A stretch of DNA of 64,000 nucleotides, from positions 1,504,001 through 1,568,000 of the forward strand of contig NZ_CP039852.1 in NCBI RefSeq assembly GCF_006228385.1. The letters run 5' to 3'. Positions 9,299 to 19,038 of the stretch are shown piece after piece. The translations under genes were made by a program, and so were the position numbers. The DNA is from Salinimonas iocasae. GTDB lineage: Bacteria > Pseudomonadota > Gammaproteobacteria > Enterobacterales > Alteromonadaceae. The notes below the pieces were generated by a model that saw only the letters and a program-made list of their open reading frames with translations, was not told where the DNA came from and ran no database searches. The number at the start of each line of letters is the position of its first letter. Position 1 is the stretch's first letter.

Positions 9299-10996
9299 TT
9301 ACCCTATATTTTTGAGCCTGGTGATATCAACAAACAGCTTGAGCTTCTGACCCGGCTGCAAATAACGCTGTTTTGCCAAATCGTTCCACTTTTTGATGTC
9401 ACTGACCCGAACATTAAATTTGCTGGCAATGACAGATAATGAGTCGCCGCGCCTTACCGTGTAGGTCAATGTTTTTATAACCGCATCGTTACGCTGGCTG
9501 TCACTTACCCGGTTGACCCAGATAACCAGCTCCTTGCCCGGATGAAGCGGGTCGCTGGGCGCCATACCATTCCACTTCGCAAGGTCGCGGGTGGTCACTT
9601 TGTACTTACGGCTTAGATCCCAGAAGGTGTCACCCGATTTTACGGTGTGCGTCAGCTTATGATCAGCCCGCTGAATATTTTGCAATGAGGCCAGACGCTG
9701 ATCCTGAGACAGCGCGTAGGCATTTAACTCTTTAAGTGCTACCGGCACCATGATTGAGTCGCCAATGCGAATCATATTACTGTCGAGGTTATTTACCTGT
9801 TGAATAATTTTGGCGGTAGTATGGTATTTATTAGCAAGCGCAAGCAGACTGTCGCCACGTTTGACCGTATGACGAACCCAGTTCAAACGCTCCTGTCGAT
9901 CGATTTTTGCCAGCTGCTGCGTAAAACCATCCGCTTTATCAGCAGGCAATACCAAGTGGTGGGGACCGTCAGGGTCAGTCGCCCAGCGATTAAACCCGGG
10001 GTTAAGCGCCTGCAGGGCCTCCAGCTCCATGCCCGCCAACTCTGCAGCAAATGCCAGATCGACCTGTGAACCAATATCGACAATTTTGATTACCGCGGCA
10101 TTATCAACCGACGGCCAGCTGAATGCGTAGGCGTCCTTGTTTTTAAGAATGTCCGCGAGTGCGAGCAATTTGGGGACATAGGCGCGGGTTTCGCGCGGCA
10201 AATCTAATGACCAGAAATCCGTTGGTTTGCCCGCTTTTTGATTGCGGCGTATGGCGCGTCTTACACGTCCTTCACCACTATTGTATGCAGCCAGAGCATG
10301 TAACCAGTTACCATCAAAATAGTCATTCAGGTACGTCAGATAGTCCAGCGCGCCCTGGGTGGAGGCAATAACATCGCGGCGACCGTCGTACCACCATGAC
10401 TGACGGATACCAAATCGCTTCGCGGTACCGGGTATAAACTGCCACATACCTGCCGCCCGGCCGTGCGAGTATGCGAACGGATCGAAAGCACTCTCCACAA
10501 TGGGTAACAGCGCAAGTTCAAGCGGCATCTCACGAGATTCTATCTGTTCGGTAATATAGAAAAGAAATGGTTGAGCCCGCTTGGTGACCCGCGCCATATA
10601 CTCAGGATGTTTGAGATACCAGTTACGCTGAACATCGACACGTCTGTCGTCAGGTACGGTGAAAGATAACTGATTACCAATTCTTGCCCAGACATCATCA
10701 ATGACGACAGGCGAGGGGGTAACTTTTTTTGGTTTGTCCGTTGGCTCGACATCAACCGTCAGATCGTCATTGGGGTGAACAACATCAATGACTCCGTCTT
10801 TTGCAATTTCACAGTCTTGCTTGCCATCGATAGGCGTATTGCCTACCTCGCAGCTGTCTTCATCTGCAGGACGGGGTTGATTGTGCTCAGCAACTTCACC
10901 TCGACTTTCGGTTTTTGTTGACTGGCAACCACTTAACATTACTGCCAGCGCAATAGAAGAATAAATAAACCACTGTCGACGCATAAAACTGAGCAC
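9299..10996 (-). CDS. mltD: Membrane-bound lytic murein transglycosylase D
   Basis: MltD cleaves the MurNAc-GlcNAc bond of peptidoglycan from the outer membrane. The 565-residue lipoprotein precursor has a lipobox LSGC at Cys24, a goose-lysozyme-like SLT domain at about 135-280 with catalytic Glu168 in LLPIVESAFDP, plus GMWQFIPGTAKRFG and LAAYNSGEGRV, and three C-terminal LysM repeats (about 373-417, 448-491 and 509-553) for glycan binding. The ATG at 10984 (MRRQWF) is an equally plausible start. It is next to divergently ordered gloB/yafS as in E. coli. Confidence 0.95.
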   Translation of the reverse strand: MLSFMRRQWFIYSSIALAVMLSGCQSTKTESRGEVAEHNQPRPADEDSCEVGNTPIDGKQDCEIAKDGVIDVVHPNDDLTVDVEPTDKPKKVTPSPVVIDDVWARIGNQLSFTVPDDRRVDVQRNWYLKHPEYMARVTKRAQPFLFYITEQIESREMPLELALLPIVESAFDPFAYSHGRAAGMWQFIPGTAKRFGIRQSWWYDGRRDVIASTQGALDYLTYLNDYFDGNWLHALAAYNSGEGRVRRAIRRNQKAGKPTDFWSLDLPRETRAYVPKLLALADILKNKDAYAFSWPSVDNAAVIKIVDIGSQVDLAFAAELAGMELEALQALNPGFNRWATDPDGPHHLVLPADKADGFTQQLAKIDRQERLNWVRHTVKRGDSLLALANKYHTTAKIIQQVNNLDSNMIRIGDSIMVPVALKELNAYALSQDQRLASLQNIQRADHKLTHTVKSGDTFWDLSRKYKVTTRDLAKWNGMAPSDPLHPGKELVIWVNRVSDSQRNDAVIKTLTYTVRRGDSLSVIASKFNVRVSDIKKWNDLAKQRYLQPGQKLKLFVDITRLKNIG

Positions 10997-11072
10997 CTTT
11001 TATCATTCTGTATAAACCGCAAAAACGGTTAAAGCGAACGATACATTGTAATAGCAATGTTTTATAAATGCA

Positions 11073-11870
11073 TCAAAAGTTATCTTTCCATTGACGGATT
11101 GCAGCAAAAACACTGACTTCGTCAGTTAGTGGTTCATCACTTTTGCGGCTCGCGCTTTGTGCTACAGCGTCGTGTTGTGTACGCATGAAAGGGTTTATAT
11201 CCAGCTGTGATGATAACAAACAGGGCACGGTCGCCTCATTCTGTTCACGCAGAGATTTAACCACAGACTGATATTCACGAATGGCGTCATTATCTGGCTC
11301 CACCGCAGCTGCAAACTTCAGATTTGCACTGGTGTACTCATGAGCACAGTAAACGATGGTATCGCCTGGCAGGTGTTTAAATTTATCCAGAGAAGACAGC
11401 ATCTGCTGCGCAGTGCCCTCAAACAAACGGCCGCAACCGCCATTGAAAAGTGTATCGCCGCAGAATAAAACATTATGGCCGTAGAACGCGATATGGTCGA
11501 GTGTGTGGCCAGGCACTTCAATGACCTTAAAAGTCAGCCCGAAAGTGTCAAGCGTGACATCATCGCCTTCTCTGACCGCTTTAGAAATCCCGCGGATATG
11601 GCCTCCCTGAGGACCAATTACCGGGATATCCGGTCGGGTAGAAATAAGTTTTGCAATGCCTCCGGTATGATCATGATGATGGTGGGTAATCAGAATGGCG
11701 GATAACTTAAGCTCCCGGTCTTTTAAAAAGTCGAGCACCGGATCAGCATCGCCCGGGTCCACAACCACGACATTTTCATCATCGTGAATGCACCATATGT
11801 AATTGTCAGAAAATGCCTCGACAGGCGATACCTGCAGGCCTGATGGTAAAGCGTCATTCATAGTAGACAT
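11073..11870 (-). CDS. gloB: Hydroxyacylglutathione hydrolase (glyoxalase II)
   Basis: Glyoxalase II hydrolyses S-lactoylglutathione to lactate and glutathione, finishing methylglyoxal detoxification in the cytoplasm. The metallo-beta-lactamase fold ligands are all present: THHHHDHTGG, PGHTLDHIAF, FCGDTLFNGGCGRLFEG and YCAHEYTSANLKFA. The 265 residues are slightly longer than usual because of about 14 extra N-terminal residues before PVEAFSDNYIW; a downstream start is possible but I see no better ATG. Divergent from the YafS-like methyltransferase gene. Confidence 0.95.
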   Translation of the reverse strand: MSTMNDALPSGLQVSPVEAFSDNYIWCIHDDENVVVVDPGDADPVLDFLKDRELKLSAILITHHHHDHTGGIAKLISTRPDIPVIGPQGGHIRGISKAVREGDDVTLDTFGLTFKVIEVPGHTLDHIAFYGHNVLFCGDTLFNGGCGRLFEGTAQQMLSSLDKFKHLPGDTIVYCAHEYTSANLKFAAAVEPDNDAIREYQSVVKSLREQNEATVPCLLSSQLDINPFMRTQHDAVAQSASRKSDEPLTDEVSVFAAIRQWKDNF

Positions 11871-11954
11871 GGTGTACCTGCTTGAGAATTGTAAAGATTC
11901 GGATACTATAGAAAGTTAAATAAGTGACTGCAACCATATGGATCAACGGTAAAT

Positions 11955-12752
11955 ATGAAATCGGCACACATTAAGCAGGTGCCCAGGTATCCTGCCGGTT
12001 GGTCAGAGCTACCGGCTGGCGAGTCACTTCGTGAGTCAGTCGAGTCAGTATGCGACTCGTTCAGTCAGCGCATTTTCGGCTATCACTTTGTTAAGCTTGG
12101 CGCACTGAGCAACCAGATAAACCTTTCACAATGCGCAATTCATCACCAAATTCATCAGTCCCCGCGTCCTGTAGCACAGGCAGGTGTTATCGCTGAATCT
12201 ACTGCGTTGCCTTACATCGAAAACAGTATTGATGGTTTCTTACTGGCAAACGAGCTGGATTTTGCGCAGGACCCCCATCAGATATTGCGAGAGGTGGACC
12301 GTTGTCTGACACAAAGTGGGTTCGTTATTATCAGCGGCTTCAACCCATACAGCCTGGCGGGTATGGCAAGGTTTCTGCCGGTGAAAAAGGGCAATGTATT
12401 GCACGATGCACGCTTTTTCTCTGCGCATCGGGTGAAGGATTGGCTACATCTATTGGGCTTTGAAGTGATAGAGCAGCGACGTTTGCTGTTTTCATCGTTT
12501 TTTATGAATCCGCGCTGGCGGCTCTCTGAGCGTTGGCAGCAAAAGCTGTCAAAATATATGCCCTGGTGTACCTCTGTGTATGTACTTATAGCCAGAAAGC
12601 GGGTGTGGCCTATGACAACGATTCGCCCTAAGTGGAAACTCAGCCCTCAGTTCAGGCCGGTCGGCGCCAGTATGTATCAGCGAAAAAGCGCAGGGGAAGG
12701 CGGTATTTTGCAGCCTGACGTTACGGTCAGAAAAGGTAAGTCAGCAACCTGA
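11955..12752 (+). CDS. YafS-like SAM-dependent methyltransferase
   Basis: Class I methyltransferase of unknown substrate, divergent from gloB as E. coli yafS is. The 265 residues carry ATALPY-like and SIDGFLLANELDFAQDPHQILREVDRCL motifs typical of methyltransferase motifs II-III and GFVIISGFNPYSLAGM for motif IV. The usual glycine-rich motif I is weak (FVKLGALSNQI), as is typical for this subfamily, so catalytic activity is inferred. The C-terminal 50 residues are basic. A hairpin terminator follows at 12782-12805. Confidence 0.8.
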   Translation: MKSAHIKQVPRYPAGWSELPAGESLRESVESVCDSFSQRIFGYHFVKLGALSNQINLSQCAIHHQIHQSPRPVAQAGVIAESTALPYIENSIDGFLLANELDFAQDPHQILREVDRCLTQSGFVIISGFNPYSLAGMARFLPVKKGNVLHDARFFSAHRVKDWLHLLGFEVIEQRRLLFSSFFMNPRWRLSERWQQKLSKYMPWCTSVYVLIARKRVWPMTTIRPKWKLSPQFRPVGASMYQRKSAGEGGILQPDVTVRKGKSAT

Positions 12753-12781
12753 CCATTTATTTAATCCGCGTTTGATACTAA

Positions 12782-12805
12782 AAAAGGCAGCCGGAGCTGC
12801 CTTTT
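12782..12805. terminator. Bidirectional intrinsic terminator between the yafS-like gene and metG
   Basis: GGCAGC / GCTGCC stem with CGGA loop, flanked by AAAA on one side and TTTT on the other, so it can stop transcription arriving from both convergent genes. Confidence 0.85.
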
Positions 12806-12820
12806 CAATTCAATAGACGT

Positions 12821-14884
12821 TTATTTAACACGCATGCCAGGTTCAGCGCCTTCGTGCGGTTCCATAATGTACAAGTTTTTGCCGCCGGGGCCTGCTGCAA
12901 GCACCATACCTTCAGAAAGTCCGAAGCGCATTTTACGCGGTGCAAGGTTAGCCACCATAACGGTGTGCTTACCAATCAGTGAAGCAGGATCATACGCAGA
13001 CTTAATACCGGCAAACACCTGACGTTTTTCACCGCCCAAATCCAGTTCAAGACGTAGTAATTTATCAGCGCCTTCTACATGCTCCGCATTGGCAATGCGC
13101 GCAACGCGTAAATCAACTTTGGCAAATTCCTCAAAGCTGATAGTGTCGCTGACCGGGTCCTTTGACAATGGTGTATCTTTAGCCGGTGTGACAGGAGCAG
13201 CTGCTTCCAGGCTTTCCTTTGATGCTTCAATCATTTTATCAATTTTTTCCATCTCAACACGCTGCATCATCGGTTTGAATTTGTTGATTGCGTGGTCTTT
13301 CAGTACTTCCTGACTGCTCTGCCAATTCAGCTCATCATTCAAAAAGCTTTCTGCTTTTTGTGCCAGAACAGGCAGAATAGGTTTCAGATAGGTCACCAGA
13401 ATCCGGAACATATTGATACCCAGCGAGCACACATCGTGCGTAAACTGCTCTTTTCCTTCTTCCTTAATAGTGACCCACGGTGCATTTGCATCTATAAACT
13501 GATTGGCTTTATCGGCCAGGGTCATAATCTCGCGTACGGCCTGATGATACTTTCTGCTTTCATAAAGCTGAGCAATACGTTCTGCAGCATCGTGAAACTG
13601 TTGAAGCAACGCTTCATCAAGAACAGTTTCAGACAGTCTTCCATCAAATCGCTTAGTAATGAAACCTGCACAGCGACTGGCGATATTCACGACCTTACCT
13701 ACCAAATCAGAATTCACTTTCTGGGCAAAATCAGTAAAGTTGAGGTCGATATCAGATACGCCATCGCCCAGTTTGGCGGCAAAGTAATAACGTAAGTATT
13801 CCGGGTTGAGGTGTTCAAGGAACGTGCGCCCTTTAATGAACGTACCACGGGATTTTGACATCTTGGCACCATTCACTGTAACAAACCCGTGAATGTTTAC
13901 CCCTGTCGGCTTTCTGTAACCTGCGCCTTCAAGCATTGCAGGCCAGAACAAACAATGGAAATAGGTAATATCTTTGCCGATGAAATGGTAAAGTTCTGTG
14001 TCAGAACCCGCTTTCCAGAACGCATCAAAGTCGAGGTTATGGCTATCGCAATAATTCTTAAAGCTGGCCATATAGCCTACCGGGGCATCCACCCATACGT
14101 AGAAGTATTTGTTGGTGGTGCCAGGAATCTCAAAGCCAAAGTAAGGCGCATCGCGACTGATATCCCATTGCTGAAGACCTTCTTCGAACCACTCCTGCAG
14201 CTTATTGGCCATTTCATCCTGCAACGCACCTGAGCGGATCCAGCCTTTAAGCATCTCCTCAAATTTAGGCAGGTCAAAAAAGAAATGCTCTGATTCTTTG
14301 AGTACGGGCGTTGCACCTGACACGACACTTCTTGGATTTTTAACTTCCGTGGGGCTGTAGGTTGCGCCGCAGACATCGCAGCTATCGCCATTTTGATCTT
14401 CTGCACCACAGCTTGGGCACGTGCCCTTTACAAAACGATCCGGCAGAAACATTTCTTTCTGCGGGTCGTATAACTGGTTAATCACGCGCTTGCTGATATA
14501 GCCGGCATCATCCAGACGCGTATAAATCTCTTCGCAGATTGCCTTGTTTTCAGGCGAATGAGTCACATAATAGTTATCGTACTCAACAAAAAAGTCCTGC
14601 AGATCCTGATGGTGCTCAGCACGGGTCTTCTCTACCATCTCTTCTGGCGTAATACCCAGTTCCTGGGCTTTAAGCATAACCGGCGTACCGTGAGCATCAT
14701 CAGCGCACACGCTGTAAATCTCATGGCCACGCAGCCGTTGAAAGCGGGTCCAGATATCGGTTTGAATATGCTCAAGTAAGTGGCCCAGATGGATAGAGCC
14801 GTTAGCATAAGGCAGAGCACTGGTCACCAGAATACGACGTTGCTCGGCCGATGCTGATGCTGAAGACGAAGGGGTCTGTGACAT
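12821..14884 (-). CDS. metG: Methionyl-tRNA synthetase
   Basis: Class I synthetase charging elongator and initiator tRNA-Met. The 687-residue protein has the HIGH-type GSIHLGHL motif, a zinc knuckle [18 protein letters not shown], the [10 protein letters not shown] loop, an anticodon-binding helical domain, a Pro/Ala-rich linker near residue 560, and a C-terminal OB-fold tRNA-binding domain (about 585-687, [11 protein letters not shown]...) as in the dimeric E. coli enzyme. Divergent from apbC over 109 bases, a common gammaproteobacterial arrangement. Confidence 0.97.
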   Translation of the reverse strand: MSQTPSSSASASAEQRRILVTSALPYANGSIHLGHLLEHIQTDIWTRFQRLRGHEIYSVCADDAHGTPVMLKAQELGITPEEMVEKTRAEHHQDLQDFFVEYDNYYVTHSPENKAICEEIYTRLDDAGYISKRVINQLYDPQKEMFLPDRFVKGTCPSCGAEDQNGDSCDVCGATYSPTEVKNPRSVVSGATPVLKESEHFFFDLPKFEEMLKGWIRSGALQDEMANKLQEWFEEGLQQWDISRDAPYFGFEIPGTTNKYFYVWVDAPVGYMASFKNYCDSHNLDFDAFWKAGSDTELYHFIGKDITYFHCLFWPAMLEGAGYRKPTGVNIHGFVTVNGAKMSKSRGTFIKGRTFLEHLNPEYLRYYFAAKLGDGVSDIDLNFTDFAQKVNSDLVGKVVNIASRCAGFITKRFDGRLSETVLDEALLQQFHDAAERIAQLYESRKYHQAVREIMTLADKANQFIDANAPWVTIKEEGKEQFTHDVCSLGINMFRILVTYLKPILPVLAQKAESFLNDELNWQSSQEVLKDHAINKFKPMMQRVEMEKIDKMIEASKESLEAAAPVTPAKDTPLSKDPVSDTISFEEFAKVDLRVARIANAEHVEGADKLLRLELDLGGEKRQVFAGIKSAYDPASLIGKHTVMVANLAPRKMRFGLSEGMVLAAGPGGKNLYIMEPHEGAEPGMRVK

Positions 14885-14993
14885 AATGACTTTTACTGTT
14901 GTTAACCGTTACTCAAAATGGCTGCAAATACTAGCTGAAAATCGTTGTTTTTGCATTACGTAATTGCTGTTCAGTCTACTTTAGAGGTACTTC

Positions 14994-16082
14994 ATGTTTT
15001 TCAGGCGCAAAACTCACCCGGTTCAGGATTTTATATCCAGGGTGCTGGCAGATTATTTTTCTCTGGAAAAGGAAGATGTCGCAAGTTGGGTGTCGGTGGA
15101 TGGCGCATCGGTATCCATCGTTTTACCATTTGCATGTAAAACACAACATGAGCAGATTAACGCGTACCTTTTGCAGCAGTTAGCGCAGAGCTCGCTCTCT
15201 GTTGATGAGATTACTGTGACTGGCCAGATCCATACCGGACAAACCAAACAGCCCCCGGTGAAGAATATCAAAAATGTTATTGCTATTGCCTCCGGCAAAG
15301 GCGGGGTAGGTAAATCTACCACGGCAGTGAATCTGGCCTATGCGCTACAACAGGAAGGCGCGCGCGTAGGGATTCTTGATGCAGATATATACGGGCCGTC
15401 AATTCCCATTATGTTAGGTAATGAAGATGCCAGCCCGCGTAGTGCAGATAATAAGCACATGGAGCCACCTGAAGCCTGGGGACTGGTAGCTAACTCAATT
15501 GGTTATCTTGTACCGGCAGAGGATGCGGCGGTCTGGCGAGGGCCCATGGCCAGCCGGGCGCTGAAGCAGATTCTGGATGAGACACTGTGGCCGATGCTTG
15601 ATTATCTGATTATAGACTTGCCACCGGGGACCGGAGACATACAGCTGACAATGGCGCAGCAAATACCGGTAACCGCATCGATTATTGTTACCACACCGCA
15701 GGATCTGGCGCTGGCCGATGCGCAAAAAGGTATAGCGATGTTTAATAAAGTCAATGTGCCCGTACTCGGGCTGGTGGAAAACATGAGTTTCTACCAGTGC
15801 GTAAAATGCGGTCACAAAGACCCAATTTTTTCGGAATTTGGTGCAGAATCGCTGGCGGATAAATACGGACTGCCTTTGTTAGGGGCGCTACCCCTGAATA
15901 CGCAAATTCGTGAGCATGCTGATGCAGGCACACCGCTTGTGGTCACCCAACCCGACAGTGAACTGGCCGTCACATATCGGGAGATTGCTCGCGCAGCTTC
16001 TATGAGTCTGGCGCTAACGGTACCCCCCGCTCAGGATGATTCGCATATTAAAGGCGACCCTATCTCGTTTAAACCTGGTTGA
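14994..16082 (+). CDS. apbC: Iron-sulfur cluster carrier protein ApbC/Mrp
   Basis: P-loop NTPase of the Mrp/NBP35 type that carries and transfers [4Fe-4S] clusters. The 362 residues include an N-terminal MIP18-like segment (about 1-80), deviant Walker A GKGGVGKSTT, DADIYGPSIPIMLG, IIDLPPGTGD as Walker B, and the C-terminal CVKCGH pair that bridges the cluster in the dimer. Start chosen at 14994; an upstream overlapping frame is not conserved. Confidence 0.94.
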   Translation: MFFRRKTHPVQDFISRVLADYFSLEKEDVASWVSVDGASVSIVLPFACKTQHEQINAYLLQQLAQSSLSVDEITVTGQIHTGQTKQPPVKNIKNVIAIASGKGGVGKSTTAVNLAYALQQEGARVGILDADIYGPSIPIMLGNEDASPRSADNKHMEPPEAWGLVANSIGYLVPAEDAAVWRGPMASRALKQILDETLWPMLDYLIIDLPPGTGDIQLTMAQQIPVTASIIVTTPQDLALADAQKGIAMFNKVNVPVLGLVENMSFYQCVKCGHKDPIFSEFGAESLADKYGLPLLGALPLNTQIREHADAGTPLVVTQPDSELAVTYREIARAASMSLALTVPPAQDDSHIKGDPISFKPG

Positions 16083-16183
16083 TAGAAAAACTCAATTTTT
16101 GTGAAACTGGCTGTTACGGCGCTTGTGAGACACCATCACTACCCGCATAATAGCGGGCCAATGTAGGGCGCAGAGAGTACGCT

Positions 16184-16792
16184 ATGAGATTGTGCGATCG
16201 GGATATTTATCAATATCTGCAGGATGGAAAAATCACTATTACGCCGACACCGGATTACGACAAAATCAGTGGTGTAACGGTTGATATTCGCTTAGGGAAT
16301 AAGTTCAGGGTATTTGAGGATCATCAGGCGCCGTACATCGATTTGAGCGGGCCGAAAGCACAGGTACAGGAAGCGCTTAACTCCGTAATGAGTGATGAGA
16401 TTGAACTGGCCGATGGAAAAGCCTTTTTTCTTCACCCCGGAGAGCTGGCTTTGGCCGTCACTCATGAGTCTGTCACTTTGCCGGATAATATTGTCGGCTG
16501 GCTGGACGGGCGCTCTTCGTTAGCCCGATTAGGCTTAATGGTGCATGTTACTGCGCATCGCATTGACCCGGGCTGGTCTGGCAACATTGTTCTTGAGTTT
16601 TTCAACAGTGGAAAACTGCCTTTGGCACTGCGGCCAATGATGAAAATTGGGGCGCTGAGTTTTGAAGTATTATCTCAGCCGGCAGAGAAGCCCTACAACG
16701 CGCGCCATGATGCCAAGTACAAAGGGCAGGCCGGCGCGGATGCCAGCAGAATTGACTCTGATGAAGAGCCGGGCAGCGATAACTCTGCCTAA
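16184..16792 (+). CDS. dcd: dCTP deaminase
   Basis: Deaminates dCTP to dUTP, the main route to dUMP for thymidylate synthesis in enteric-type bacteria. The N-terminus [12 protein letters not shown], the core [24 protein letters not shown] with the catalytic Glu in [10 protein letters not shown], and [12 protein letters not shown] match the trimeric Dcd family. At 202 residues it is slightly longer than usual; the extra acidic tail ([12 protein letters not shown]) is variable in the family. Followed by tRNA-Pro. Confidence 0.95.
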   Translation: MRLCDRDIYQYLQDGKITITPTPDYDKISGVTVDIRLGNKFRVFEDHQAPYIDLSGPKAQVQEALNSVMSDEIELADGKAFFLHPGELALAVTHESVTLPDNIVGWLDGRSSLARLGLMVHVTAHRIDPGWSGNIVLEFFNSGKLPLALRPMMKIGALSFEVLSQPAEKPYNARHDAKYKGQAGADASRIDSDEEPGSDNSA

Positions 16793-16892
16793 AACGCGCA
16801 AATAAACAGCGTTTAGTGTAATTTCCGCTAAAAAACGCTATCAGGCAATTGCATTCGAAGAAAATTTAAGTACACTTGTCCGCTCTTTCGGT

Positions 16893-16969
16893 CGGTGTGT
16901 AGCGCAGCCTGGTAGCGCACTGTCATGGGGTGTCAGGGGTCGGAGGTTCAAATCCTCTCACACCGACCA
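16893..16969 (+). tRNA. tRNA-Pro (anticodon GGG)
   Basis: A 77-base cloverleaf with encoded CCA: acceptor stem CGGTGTG / CACACCG, D-arm GCGC...GCGC with AGCCTGGTA loop, anticodon GGG at 16927-16929 in loop ATGGGGT, T-arm GGAGG TTCAAAT CCTCT. It is nearly the same as E. coli proL, including the T-T mismatch in the anticodon stem. Confidence 0.96.
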
Positions 16970-17361
16970 ATCTCTTCCTCGCTTTCAGCGATGCCCCAAT
17001 TTTAAATATCAGAATACTCGCTAGATTTATCTTTCGATTGAACGTATAAAAATCCAGGTTCTGTTCAAATATTCTGATTCTATTTTTAATTTTTTTGTAC
17101 AAGATATGAAAAACTTGAACCTCAAAACACTCGCTCACTTCGCAATTATTTCTTCATAACTCCAAATCAGTCAGTTATATATTTTTTACATTTCAACATG
17201 TCTCCTGGCTATTGTTCATCAGCGTTGTAGAGCGTCTGCAATGAGAATTAGCACAATCAATATAGCTAAAATTTAAAATATTAAAGAATCAAATCAATCA
17301 GATTTTTGTGTTTTTGTGTACAAGGATGTTTTACCTCACAAGAATAAAAATAGGGAAACTG
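16970..17361. other. AT-rich spacer between tRNA-Pro and the BCCT gene
   Basis: About 390 bases with clearly higher A+T than the flanks, no convincing gene and no repeat of the tRNA 3' end that I could find. The minus-strand frame here ends in the notorious antisense-tRNA peptide GFEPPTPDTP and is not a gene. It probably contains the BCCT promoter. Confidence 0.6.
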
Positions 17362-18876
17362 ATGGAGGAAGCGCTAAGTAATTTTTGGAGTAAGATAACT
17401 TCACGGATGGAGCCAGCGGTGTTTTTTGGCTCTGCATTTGTCGTTATTCTGTTTTGCATCTTCGGTGGTTTTTTTACCGATACTTCAGCGAGCGTTTTTG
17501 AAGCAGCGCAAAAATGGGTGAGTACGAACCTGGGAGGGTATTACATGGTGATAACCTCAGGTTTTTTACTTTTCACTTTGTGGCTGGGCTTAGGGCCCTT
17601 CAGAAAAGTAAAACTCGGACCTCCTGACTCGAAGCCTGATTATTCTACTTTATCCTGGTTATGTATGCTGTTTAGTGCCGGCATGGGAGTGGGTATTGTT
17701 TTCTGGGGTGTGGCTGAACCTATCTCTCATTTTACTGATCCACCTTTTGCTCAAGCAGAGTCTCAAGCAGCCGTGGGGGAAGCAATGCGCTATAGCTTTT
17801 TCCACTGGGGACTTCACCCCTGGGCGATTTACATTATTCTGGGCGTCTCACTGGCTTACTTTCACTTTCGCCACAAATTGCCGCTTGCTCCACGGGCTAT
17901 ACTCTATCCAATTTTTGGCCGTAAGGTAATGGAAGGGCCGGTGGGCCATGCAGTCGATATTTTATGCGTGGTAGGTACGCTTCTGGGGGTTTCTACATCG
18001 CTGGGATTAGGCGCTATGCAGGTGAATTCCGGGGTAAGCAGCTTTTCAGATATTCCTACTGACAAAATCACCCAAATTAGCCTGATAGGTATCATCACTG
18101 CGATAGCCACAGTCTCAGTTGTAGTAGGGCTAAAGCAAGGCATAAGACGCCTAAGTCAGTTCAACCTTATTATGACAGTTGTCTTATTGCTATTCGTATT
18201 CGTGATGGGGCCTACGTGGTTCATTCTCGAGCTAATGTCCACCAGTATAGTAGAGTATTTTCAGTTTCTTCCTCAAATGAGTTTGTTTGACTCATTTGAG
18301 GAAGAGAGCGACTGGCAGGCTACATGGACTTATTATTATTGGGGATGGTGGATCTCCTGGTCGCCGTTTGTAGGTATCTTTATTGCCCGAATATCTAAAG
18401 GCCGGACAATCGGTGAATTTGTATTTTATGTGCTTTTGTTGCCAAGTCTCTTTACCTTTTTCTGGTTTGCAACATTTGGTGGAACAGCCCTTCATGCGCA
18501 AATGAATGGTTCTGAGATAGCACAGGTTGTCGATGAAAATGTTGGGTTTTCATTGCATGCTTTACTTCAGGATCTGCCGTTAGCAAGTATAACTTTGGTC
18601 TGGGCAACGCTGGCAATAATGGTGTTCTTTATTACCTCTTCTGATTCCGGGTCTTTCGTGGATGACATGGTAACCTCTGGTGGTCATCCCAATCCGGCAA
18701 AGCCACAACGCGTATTTTGGGCGGTATCTGAAGGCGCTGTCGCGGCAACCTTATTGCTGGTAGGCGGACTCAGCGCAATACAAAACGCGTCTATATCAAT
18801 GGGGGCGGTGATGTCCCTGGTATTAGTTCTTGCTTGTTTTGCGCTTGTTAAGTCCCTGCGTAGGGACCAAAAATAG
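17362..18876 (+). CDS. BCCT-family transporter (betaine/choline/carnitine type)
   Basis: Twelve-helix sodium- or proton-coupled carrier for quaternary ammonium osmolytes. Family signatures are clear: GMGVGIVFWGVAEPISHF in the unwound third helix region and WGWWISWSPFVGIFIARISKGRTIGEFV near helix 8; the aromatic box expected for a betaine-like substrate is present, but I cannot decide between betaine, choline and carnitine. I start at ATG 17362 because AGGGA precedes it by five bases; an upstream in-frame ATG at 17308 has no ribosome site and adds a basic, non-conserved tail. The product is 504 residues. It follows an AT-rich spacer after tRNA-Pro. Confidence 0.9.
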   Translation: MEEALSNFWSKITSRMEPAVFFGSAFVVILFCIFGGFFTDTSASVFEAAQKWVSTNLGGYYMVITSGFLLFTLWLGLGPFRKVKLGPPDSKPDYSTLSWLCMLFSAGMGVGIVFWGVAEPISHFTDPPFAQAESQAAVGEAMRYSFFHWGLHPWAIYIILGVSLAYFHFRHKLPLAPRAILYPIFGRKVMEGPVGHAVDILCVVGTLLGVSTSLGLGAMQVNSGVSSFSDIPTDKITQISLIGIITAIATVSVVVGLKQGIRRLSQFNLIMTVVLLLFVFVMGPTWFILELMSTSIVEYFQFLPQMSLFDSFEEESDWQATWTYYYWGWWISWSPFVGIFIARISKGRTIGEFVFYVLLLPSLFTFFWFATFGGTALHAQMNGSEIAQVVDENVGFSLHALLQDLPLASITLVWATLAIMVFFITSSDSGSFVDDMVTSGGHPNPAKPQRVFWAVSEGAVAATLLLVGGLSAIQNASISMGAVMSLVLVLACFALVKSLRRDQK

Positions 18877-18884
18877 TATCAACC

Positions 18885-18927
18885 CGGGCATGCTGGTTTT
18901 AGCTGGTATGCCCGCAAATATTCTTTT
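18885..18927 (+). terminator. Probable terminator after the BCCT gene
   Basis: CGGGCAT / ATGCCCG stem with a long 16-base loop followed by a T-rich stretch ending in TTTT. Weak but placed 8 bases after the stop codon. Confidence 0.5.
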
Positions 18928-18997
18928 CAGCATGACACCGTGATTACTTTAGAAAAGCAGACATTACTTGTCTATGACGGTTTGTGAAGTGTTAACT

Positions 18998-19026
18998 AAA
19001 CAGGGCCGCAGCCTCCAACCCTGTTT
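18998..19026 (-). terminator. Hairpin downstream of the PEP-CTERM-like gene
   Basis: Perfect 8-base stem AAACAGGG / CCCTGTTT with a 13-base loop, 12 bases past the stop codon on the minus strand. The T-run is short (TTT), so efficiency is uncertain. Confidence 0.5.
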
Positions 19027-19038
19027 AAATTAGATAGA

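Noticed and set aside
13292..13795. 167-codon plus-strand frame inside metG
   Set aside because: Antisense shadow of metG with no ribosome site.
16923..17138. Minus-strand frame ending GVRGFEPPTPDTP
   Set aside because: It is the antisense translation of tRNA-Pro, a well-known false gene.
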